NCBI RefSeq assembly: GCF_011397635.1
Contig: NC_064759.1
Coordinates: 16,346,428-16,410,427 of the forward strand
Direction: 5' to 3'
DNA length: 64,000 bases
Source of the DNA: Epinephelus fuscoguttatus
Lineage: Eukaryota > Chordata > Actinopteri > Perciformes > Serranidae
The position numbers were made by a program, and so were the translations under genes. This document shows, piece by piece, positions 46,542-64,000 of this stretch (position 1 is the first letter of the stretch; every line of letters starts with the position of its first letter). The notes below the pieces were generated by a model that did no database searches, was not told the DNA's origin, and saw only the letters and a list, made by a program, of their open reading frames with translations.

Positions 46542-49500
46542 ATGCTGTGTCCTGCTGCTGTCAGTGCAGCTGCTGCGGCTGTCTGGCTGCTGGCAGTGCT
46601 GGGCCCAGGCTTGTCTCATCCAGCTGAGGACAACTCAGAGGAAGGTTTCAGCCACTGCAGCCACTGCTTCTACAGACAGACGCCTCCTGAGGGAGCCTCT
46701 GCAGGGCCGCCGCTGCGCTCACTCTGCCACACACTGCCTGGGGGACAGACGTTTGCCACTCTGTCCAAACCGACCTGTGACACAGCTGTCTACTCCGCCT
46801 TCCATCTCAGTCACGGATGGACAGAGGGAGAGGAGGGGGGAGAGCTTGTGGTAAGGACACATCTCCTGCTGTTTAAAGTACAACTATCTGTTTTTGAATG
46901 ATGGAATTAGAAACATGAAGAACAGCACAAAACACATTGGTTCCAGCATGCAAGCAGGAAAACAGAGGTGGGAAGTAACTTGTACTTGAGTATTTCCATT
47001 CTATGGTACTTCTAATTGACTACATTAAAGTGTGAAATATTGTAATACTTCCTCCACTATGTTTATCTGTTTATCTGCTCTTCGACCAGTTAGATCCCAA
47101 AGAAATGGAAAATAAAGAAATAGACAAATATTTTCAGACCCAGGACTGCTAAGCTAAAAGAGAGACAAAACAGGGACCCCATACTTTGTTAGTAGTACAA
47201 GTTAGTTTTGTAAATGTGAATGAATTAGTAATTCATTACCTTTTTTCTTTGTACTCTTATCGTAAATCTGTATCCTTTGTTATGTTCCATATTTTATTGC
47301 TCTGTAAAGCACTTTGAATTGTCCTGGTGTATGAAATATGCAGTATAAATAAAGCTGCCTTGCCCTATTATACTGAGCCTACAAGAACGTGTAAGGCAGC
47401 CTAAAGTGCCATAAACATGCGTTGTTATGGTGCATACAGTACTAAGCCATGAAAATGCTCGTTATTGACATAATAAGATTCATATATTTACACACCGTTT
47501 TTTAATGTTAAATATACATATGTGAAAGGTGCAGTGATTTAGTGTAGGGTAGCTCGTTCACATGATTCACAGTAGCCACCTTGTGGTAAAATATAATAAT
47601 GAACGCTCATTTAGACTGTTAGTAAAGGCAAATTTAGACTTAATAGGCTGTGTTACTTTCATTATAAGGCTCAAATATGTTTTGTGGCTCCACAGAGATT
47701 TTTTTTTTTATTATTATTATTGGTCTAAAATGGCTCTTTTGATGGTAAAGGCTGCTGACCCCTGCCCTAGGGGTCACAGAGCCCCTGATGAAGACCCATG
47801 AATTAAATAAAATAATAGTGGAAGTAAAATAGATAAAAAGTAGGAGGACTTCCTTTCCTGTTAGACGTATTTTGAAGGCATCAATTGCTGGTACCAAACA
47901 GAACTATGTAGAGCACAAAACAAACAGAAGGAATGGTAGCATTTGAGTTATGCATGTGTCTCATGTCAAGTCTTGTCTTTGGGGTCTGATAAAGTCAATC
48001 CACTGTGACCATATTTTGGTAAATTCATTCTGATGTATTCTGAGAGGATATGTCCATTTCCCCATTGTATATATTTGATAAACTATGTCCATTCAGTCCT
48101 CAGTCAGGGAAACCCGGGGCTTTAGCCACTTACGAGTTATAGCTTTTTTACATGCAGCAAGCAGAGTTGCCACTAAGGTTCCTTTCAGTTCATCTCTTGT
48201 GAAATATTGCAAAAGTATTGAGCACTGAACATGTTTAACAGACAGCTCTGGTAGTTTACTGCAAGTCCCTACATTTGAAAATTGAATATACAGAAAATAA
48301 AACAGATAAGAGCACTGTAAGTGGCCAACAAATCACCCAGGTAGCTGGATATTTGTTCACTGCTGTCAAACTTAAACCTTTCGACAGATGCGATGATAGT
48401 AAAACAAAAATTTATTTTTCACGTTCTATTTTTCAAATGTGATAGACTCACTAAGAACGTCTGAACACTTGAAAATGATCATTTCACTAAAATGTAATGA
48501 TTCATATTCGTAAAACTGGCTGAAGTATCTGTACTGTAATACAGTGTAATACTAGTGTACATTTGCATTGATTCTATTGTGCTTTAACACTTGGTTCTGA
48601 TTATTTTCTGCCAGACAGAAGAAGACAACAACATCAAAGTACCAGCCCTTCTCAGAGGAGGTGTGGATCCATCTCATCCTGTCTCGCCCACAGACTCCCC
48701 GCTTAAACACTGGGACTCAAGAGTAGCAACACTGGTCCAATCTAGCATCATTCCCCACTGCAACACTCTAGAGGGTGATCTCTACATCCTGACCGGGGCA
48801 GGAGGTCTTGGAGCTGCTGAGGATGGAGATGATGAGTGTCAGACGAAGCTGCTGTGGTCTGCAGTGTGCTGCGCTGCCCCAGAAGGGAGGAGTGGCTTCA
48901 GTATGGGGTTAATCAGAGAGGCAGGGGAAGGGGAGAAGCAAGTGAGTGTGAAGGAGCTGGAGGAGATGCTAGGAGTGGCAGAGTTATTCTCAGAAGACTG
49001 TGGAGGGGCAGATGGGGAGACTGTTGGAATCAGAGTTGGCATGGGGGAGGTTGGTTCAGATGTGACTGGAGGAGAGGAGGTTGGTTCAGATGCCGGTGAG
49101 GGAGAGGAGGCTGATTCAGATGGCACTGAGGGAGAAGAGGCTGGTTCAGATACTTCTGAAGGAGGAGAGGCTGGTTCAGATCATTCTGAACAAGAGGAGG
49201 CTGGCTCAGATGCCACTAAACAAGAGGAGGTTAGTTTAGGTGCCACAGAAGGAGAAGAAGTTGGCTCTGCTCCCACTGGAGGAGAGGAGGTTAGATCAGC
49301 TGCCACAGGAGAAGAGGACGTCCGCTCAAGTGCCGCTGGAGGAGAGGAAGTTGGTTCAAGTGCCACCAGCCAAGATTCGACTTCAGAGGGTAGTGCTGAA
49401 GAGCAACGTGATGGGAGGTATTCAAGCACTGCCAGATCACAGTCCCCTGAGTCCTCAGCCGACTATGAAACTGTGGATGAACAAGAGACAGACACAAATT

Positions 49501-51294
49501 CCAGCAGCATGTTGGTCTACATTCTCTCCACCACCATGTCTATCATCAAAGCTCCGCTGCGGCCTGTGTTCTCCACCATCACACAGTTACCTGGACAGGT
49601 AGTTTTATCTTATTTATACTTAAATGTTAAGTGTAGTATTCAGGGAGATATATTGGTAGTAATTGAATATAATAAGTATGTTTTCTTTAGTGTATAAACA
49701 CCTGGAAATAAGAATCGTATTTTCCTAAACTTGGAATGAGCCGTTGATATCTACAGAGGGAGTGGGTCCTTGTCTATGGAGATTGACATGTTGCACTGCC
49801 AGGTTTGTACAGTAGCCCAGACTGGACAAAACCAAACACTGGCTCTAGATAGGGCCATTCATTCTGTACTTTTCAGCCTCTCTGTGACAAGAGTGTTGAA
49901 ACTGCACTGTTCAGCACTTTTACCTTTTTATATCACCTGGTTCATTAGTTTTACAGAGGAAGAAACCACTGCAGATCATTTGGCTCCTTTTAAAAACCTG
50001 AACAATGAACACTGAGAGAATTCCTCACCAGCAGATACCACTAAATCCCCCTATCTTACAGACAGAACTTTTAAAGGGGTACTCCGGCAATTTAGTAATA
50101 CACTTCCATTAGGCTCACAAGGGAATGGCTGAAATCGATGTGTCCTACACTTGCCACAGAGCCTGCCACACCCCAGTTTGTAACACAGGCCTTCTGCTCC
50201 AAAGTTGTAGATTGCAAGGCCAAGCCTGAAAACATCATCAGAATTCTTTTGTCAGACTTTTCTCAGCTCATCTAGAGCTGAACAGAAAACATTGCATAAC
50301 TGTTTTCACATGCTGAGTAGTACTCCTCCTACAAGTTAAGGGAACTCCATGTGTAAAATTGGGGAAACGCCCCTTTAATTTGACAAGTACAGGCAAAATA
50401 CTTGATCATTACAAGTACTTTAGCAAAAACAAAACAATGGATAATTGGGATTATTTCAGGTTTGCCAAAGGCAACAAAAAAACACAAATTAAACTGAAAT
50501 GCAACAACACCAAAAGGACAGCAGCAAAATTACTAATCATTACTAATCATTACTAATCCTCCAAGAGTTCATGAAAAAAACATAGAGATGTTAGTTTAGT
50601 GTTGTTGGTTTGTAGAAACAGTTGTGGTTAAACATGTTCAGCTCCAGTGCTCCTCCCATAGACTGGAATGAGGTGTGGCCCGCAGCAGGTGTTCAGTCAT
50701 TACACACCCTCAAGTCATTCAGTCATTTCATTATTCAAACATTGTTATTAAAAATGACGTTTTTGTCTTTTGACTCAGGTGTCATACGTTCTTCAAGAAG
50801 ATCTTGGAGTTCTGTCTGCCCTACCGGGAGAAACCTTCTCCCTGCTCCACCTCTTGACCTCTGACCTCTTTTCTTGGATTGGCTCAGCTGGAGAAACGGT
50901 ACTTAGTATTGGGGGAACGTGCTGCTCCAGCATCTACTACTGCTCCTCCTCCATGCTGGGGGCCCTGCTGAACAGCTGCCACACTGGGGTCACCGGCGTG
51001 GGGACCCTGGCTGGAGACACAGTGGGGATATTTGGTGGTGCGTTGGATAATGTTTGGTGGGTGACCAAGGTCTTTGGAGGGCGGCTGTGGGAGCAGAGCG
51101 AGGGTTATGTAGGAACGGTGGTGTCAGAGATGGGAGGTCAGGCAAAGGCTGTAGGTGGAGGGATGGGGAGCCTCGCGTGGAGAAGTGGAAATGGGGTGGG
51201 TAAAGTGTTTAGGCTGGGAGGGGGGGTAATAATGGGGGTGGTGGATGTGCTCATTGGTGCGGTGAGAGGAGCTTTTGGGGAGGAGTCAGAATAA
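46542..51294 (+). CDS. ENDOD1-like secreted nuclease-family protein with degenerate active site and acidic repeats
   Basis: Three coding exons: 46542-46850, 48616-49599 and 50779-51294 (stop TAA). All junctions are phase 0, giving 602 residues. The start gives a signal peptide (MLCPAAVSAAAAAVWLLAVL). The next ~70 residues match the N-terminus of endonuclease domain-containing 1 proteins: a Cys-rich start, LCHTLPGGQTFATL and VYSAFHLS. Exon 2 retains the later domain strands (HCNTLEGDLYILTGAGG, LLWSAVCCA). The family signature Arg-Gly-His, which carries the catalytic histidine of DNA/RNA non-specific nucleases, is replaced by RGGVDPSHP, so activity is doubtful. Residues about 250-360 are eleven acidic repeats of ten residues. 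The C-terminal ~190 residues are hydrophobic and Gly-rich (TGVGTLAGDTVGIFGGALDN) and may associate with membrane. AATAAA overlaps the stop codon (51291). The family call is moderately firm; function is not known. Confidence 0.82.
46968..47365. repeat. patchwork of interspersed repeats in intron 1 of the ENDOD1-like gene
   Basis: 46968-47080 carries the GAGGTGGGAAGTAACTTGTA and TACTTGAGTATTTCC sequence seen at 19984 and 53375. 47270-47365 (GTAAAGCACTTTGAATTGTC, then AATAAAGCTGCCTTGCC) matches the 3' end of the Rex1/L2-like copy at 26150-26215. Confidence 0.6.
47645..47770. repeat. interspersed repeat, copy 2 (GGCTCAAATATGTTTTG family)
   Basis: Partner of 39110-39240. The shared order is GTGTTACTTTCATTATAAGG, CTCAAATATGTTTTGTGG, a T run, ATGGCTCTTTTGATGG and GCTGACCCCTGCCCTAGG. 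Confidence 0.65.
47960..48245 (-). mobile_element. L1-like LINE ORF2 C-terminal remnant
   Basis: The minus strand reads LLQYFTRDELKGTLVATLLA followed by ACKKAITRKWLKP, then after a stop and a frame change NEFTKIWSQWIDFIRPQ. This arrangement is typical of the C-terminal end of L1/Tx1-clade ORF2 proteins in fish. It is broken by stops and frameshifts. Confidence 0.65.
49033..49368 (+). repeat. coding 30-bp minisatellite in the ENDOD1-like gene
   Basis: Eleven tandem units of 30 bp (GGAGAGGAGGTTGGTTCAGA and variants) translate as EEVGSDATEG-like decapeptides. Unit length is kept exactly, so the frame is preserved. Units in the first half keep the SD pair; later units drift to SA and SS. Confidence 0.9.
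49625..50060. mobile_element. non-autonomous element of the GTGTAGGATTTAG group, diverged
   Basis: It starts AAGTGTAGTATTCAGGGAG. It shares ATATTGGTAG, GTTTTCTTTAGTGTATAA and GGAATGAGC-GTTGATATCTA with 20480-20610. It ends near AAATCCCCCTATCTTACA. It begins 25 bp after the exon 2 donor of the ENDOD1-like gene. Confidence 0.5.
50071..50378. mobile_element. 308-bp TTAA-flanked MITE
   Basis: The left end TTAAAGGGGTACTCCGGCAA pairs with the right end GGGGAAACGCCCCTTTAA. TTAA lies at both edges, consistent with piggyBac-type target choice. The termini resemble those of 6257-7996, but the body is different. Confidence 0.65.
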
Positions 51295-51976
51295 AAAATG
51301 CAGGAAGTCACCATGACACCACAAGTAAAAAATGTTCAAATGTTTTCTCCAGTTTTGTTTTGTAAATTTCTTTAGCACATAAGAGTGTGGAACAAAGGGG
51401 AATATTTCAGTTTGATGTCATTTGATATGCCTTATTAGTTGTTATAGAAGGATAGCCACATGTTTTGAATCAAATTTAGCAAATTAGAATTTGTTATACT
51501 GCAGGTCTTACACTTCACTGTGGCTGGCTGTCCAACTATTCTGCTGCTGGGATAAGTAACCCAACTGTAATTATAAAGAAACACTGTGCACAAGGCTTTT
51601 GGATGTAATTATTCAAAATAATTCTTGTATGATAATTGTTATGATGAATGTTTGCTTACATATGCATTTTATTAAAAGAGAATGCTTGGCTTATTGTATT
51701 GTTTTTGTCTTTGTGTGGGCTTTTCTTAATGAAGATCTCTCCCCCATCAGAACAAGAAAAAAAACAACATTTGTTGTGTCTTTATCCATCAATGCTCATG
51801 TTATACTTATGAGATCGAAACCTTACAACCTTAAACTATGAATACCAAACAGGGACACAACATAGTACAGTACTTAGGAACAATTTAGAGGTTCTTGCTC
51901 TTTACTTGAGTAGTTTCATTTGATTCTACTTGCTGTTTATCCTCCACCACATTCCAGGGGAAATATTGTACTTTTT

Positions 51977-52068
51977 CATTCATTCATTCATTCATCTTCT
52001 AACCGCTTCATCCTCTTGAGGGTTGCGGGGGGGCTGGAGCCTATCCCAGCTGACATCGGGCGAGAGGC
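51977..52068 (-). mobile_element. 3' fragment of a tRNA-derived SINE
   Basis: (CATT)n followed by CTAACCGCTTCATCCTCTTG and GGCTGGAGCCTATCCCAGC. This is the reverse complement of the last ~90 bp of the SINE at 14657-15021. It appears 5'-truncated and inserted into a TATTGTACTTTTT-type repeat. Confidence 0.85.
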
Positions 52069-52204
52069 AGATATACTTTGCAGATTAAAATTTTGCAGAT
52101 ACATTTACATTTGTATGGATTTGACTTCTAAGCAGCAGTGTTCGGGAAACTACATTAAAACCCTAGTTTATCCCAATGTAAACCTACATCTTAACTACTC
52201 TCAA

Positions 52205-52960
52205 TTTAGAATAGAATAGAATAAACTTTATTGTCTGGAACCAAAAGGCAACAGAAATTTGTCTTCGACAGTGCTCAACACCAGCTTTACACACACACAG
52301 AAGACATTTAAAACACATCCAAGACATTTACAGGATCTAAAAACATGCAAAAAAGTACACCAGATGATACAAAACATTGACACTTAAAAGAAAAGGACCA
52401 GCAGCAAGTCATTATCAAGGCACTGAAATTCCTCTGCTGTTGAGAGCTGTTATTGCAGTTGGAATGAATGATTTTTTGTAGATTATTTTTCTGGCCAGTG
52501 GGACTTTGTATCTCCTGCCTGATGGGAGAAGACTGAATGAATGATGGAGGGGATGAGAGGGTTCCTCTGTGATCAGGGTGGCTTTCCTGATTGATTTGTG
52601 ATCCGTGAGAGTTTTGTTTTCTGTTTGTTGGTGAGAAAGTTGTACCAGGAGGTGATACTGAAGGTGAGAATGGATTCTATGAGTGACCGGTAGACCATCA
52701 TTAAGATCTTTTTACTGACATTGAAGTTTCTCAGTTTCCTGAGAAGATGGAGGCGCTGAAGTGCTTTATAGTAAATTGTGTCTGAGTGTGTTTGAAAGGA
52801 CAGGCAGGTGTCCATCTGTGTCCCCAGATATTTGAAGCACTCCACCTTTTCCACCTGCTCTCCTTGAATGTGCAGAGGTTTAAAAAGCTGACGTGAGATT
52901 GCTGCTCTGTCTCTGCCCCCACAGCACAGCTCCTTAGTCTTTATAATCGACAACATAAAC
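52205..52960 (-). mobile_element. 5'-truncated L2/CR1-like LINE
   Basis: An open frame of about 127 codons (52956-52573, minus strand) contains VEKVECFKYLGTQMDTCLSF, ALQRLHLLRKLRNFNVSKK and YRSLIESILTFSITSWY. This is the C-terminal reverse-transcriptase region of fish L2/CR1-clade elements. A ~360-bp 3' untranslated part ends in AATAAAGTTTATTC and (TATTC)n, the short tandem tail typical of these elements. Confidence 0.8.
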
Positions 52961-53889
52961 TACATGACCCAAAGTAGTTAACCAGGGAAAAGCTACTCTG
53001 ATCTGAATGTAGTTAAACTGTCACCTATACTGCAAATAGTGTAAAACTTGAACTACATGTAGTTAACCACTCCACAACACTGCTAAGCAGTTATATAAAA
53101 ATCAATTAAAATCAGCTCCATCTCAACCACCACAGTTTTGCATTTTAAGACATCAATACAAATAATCCACTAATGTAATAAAGATAATATAGCTTATAGA
53201 ATGTCACTCTCTAAGACTCCATTCTGCATAGTTAGTACTTTTACTTTTAATGCTCTTACTTGGGTTGTTTACTATAGTAAAACAGTGTGAATGCAGGGTA
53301 GTTCTCACATTTGCATTTTTTCTATCATTGGTAGAAAACTGCGAAGTATACGTACTTAAATACTGCACTGAAGTTTATTTTTGAGGTACTTCTACTTTAT
53401 TTGGGTATTTCCATTTTCTGATACTTTTTACCTCTTTTCCGACTACTTTCAATATTTTTACTTTTCAGGGTGAAATATCATACTTTTAACTTTACTAAAT
53501 CACCTCACAGATTGAGATTTTACACGCACAACATATAATTGGTTTTGATGGTATGTTACATTACTACCGACGAGACTAACAAACACTATATAATGTAGCC
53601 TATTTAAAATGGGCTGCCTTTACACAAGCCATTTAAAGGCTGATTATATAAAAATACAATAGTTGCAATAGTCAAAGAATGAAATTATGTTATAATGTAA
53701 AACTCTGACAAGATTCATTCTGCATAATGAGTTCTTTTACTTTGAAAATATTTCGATGATGATATTTAACCGTTCTTATTTATGTGTAATGTGTAAATAC
53801 ATAGTGTATTTTATTTATGTTTAAGTTATTTTATGCTTATTTTCACTACTGGTTGTTGTTGTTATTGCTGCTGTTGTAAAACATTTTAT

Positions 53890-54029
53890 AAACTTCCGGT
53901 TTGTAGCGGAAGCAGCGTATCAAACCCGGAACTCGTTGCTGACTCGTTGCATCAGTCGGCAGGGAAGTCTCATGTGGCTGTGTTGTGTGCGCTGAGTTAA
54001 GCTGACGTCTCTCTCTGTTCCATTCAAAG
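53890..54029 (+). promoter_or_regulatory. vars1 promoter-proximal region and non-coding first exon
   Basis: Two ETS-type cores (CTTCCGG at 53893 and GCGGAAGC around 53905) and CCCGGAACTCG precede a consensus donor CAAAG|GTATGT at 54029/54030. The coding exon begins at 54572, so this exon is untranslated. There is no TATA box, consistent with a housekeeping gene. The exact start is not determined. Confidence 0.55.
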
Positions 54030-54573
54030 GTATGTGTAACTTCTGGCACTAATTGTCATTATCAAACTACGGGTGTATTCAGCACTAACTTTAAAACGAG
54101 TTCAAAATAACCGCTTCGCACGTAAACACGCGCAAAGCTCCGCGCGCACTTAAAAAACTCGAGTAGGAGTTTGTGTGATTAGCTAAAGCTAACTAGCCTG
54201 CTTGGTGTTACTTTTCGTCAGCCTGTGACAGGTGGTAGAGAGGAGCTTTGCAGAAAGAGAAACAGAAAGCTAACCAGCTACCACAGCCATCGTCTGACTC
54301 TTTTAATGTATGCAAGTATGAGGCACAAATGATGTTTGCTTTGATGCGTTTAAACCGGTTTGTTCACAAATCTCGAAAGTCTAATTGAACATAATTGTAG
54401 ATGTAACCCCGTTTAACTGGTGTGACAGGCAAACAGACGCACTCCACCGTGTCAGGCAGAGGGAGAATGTGTTTTACAGCATGCACGCTTGTTTTGGCAG
54501 ATTACTGAAAAAGAAAATGTACACAATTAAAAACCAGTTCACACTGTATATAATTTTTGTGTCTTGAAAAGAG

Positions 54574-63825
<9,252 letters not shown>

Positions 63826-64000
63826 GTAAAGCCTAATCACGCTTTGATGCATGTTCAGATTCGTGCATACATATCGTCTTTCCTCGCTCCCATTTGGGTC
63901 GTCTTTTACATGGTCACCACGCGCTCATTGCTCCCCTGAGGCCTATATTCTTATGTAAGCTTTATTAAGCACCCTTTTCTGCTTCCAACAAGCTTTTATT

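Larger units (their letters stand above)
51295..53880. other. intergenic region before vars1
   Basis: There is no gene. Recognisable content is a SINE fragment (51977-52068), a 5'-truncated LINE (52205-52960) and a fragment of the TACTTGAGTATTTCC repeat (53375-53490). The 51300-51870 stretch may be 3' untranslated region of the ENDOD1-like gene. Confidence 0.5.

Overview
The window is vertebrate nuclear DNA, almost certainly from a ray-finned (teleost, probably percomorph) fish. Evidence: spliced genes with short GT-AG introns, abundant CA/TG microsatellites, Tc1-like and hAT-like non-autonomous elements, tRNA-derived SINEs, L2/Rex1-like and L1-like LINE remnants, and vertebrate-specific proteins. 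No bacterial or viral gene organisation, CRISPR array or operon is present.

Layout. (1) 1266-3310, + strand: the last four coding exons of mdc1 (tandem BRCT domains); the rest of the gene lies to the left. (2) 3311-8240: intergenic, filled with non-autonomous DNA transposons, one carrying a THAP zinc-finger remnant. (3) 8250-26948, + strand: a single-pass membrane protein gene. It has a GC-rich non-coding first exon, a 7.5 kb first intron, a signal peptide, three cysteine-poor Ig-like modules, one membrane helix and a long Pro/Ser/Thr tail. Its intron 3 (16807-21571) holds a 1.9 kb foldback palindrome. (4) 26949-33945: long 3' flank or intergenic DNA. (5) 33946-37121, - strand: a TRIM35/A33-like gene with coiled coil and PRY-SPRY but no visible RING or B-box. 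(6) 40793-43962, + strand: ino80e. (7) 46542-51294, + strand: an ENDOD1-like secreted nuclease-family gene that has lost the catalytic signature and gained eleven acidic 10-residue repeats. (8) 53890 to the right edge, + strand: vars1, cytosolic valyl-tRNA synthetase, complete from the start codon through the KMSKS loop and running off the window.

The genes do not form one pathway: DNA-damage signalling (mdc1), chromatin remodelling (ino80e), translation (vars1), a probable ubiquitin/immune-type TRIM protein, a surface protein and a secreted nuclease-like protein. The linkage is informative: in human, MDC1, many TRIM genes and VARS1 lie in the MHC on 6p21, whereas INO80E is on 16p11.2. The segment therefore looks like a rearranged piece of the ancestral MHC-linked region.

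All exon models were read by eye and checked for splice-site dinucleotides and reading-frame continuity. No database search was run, so transposon family names rest on terminal repeats, target-site duplications and recognisable coding remnants.
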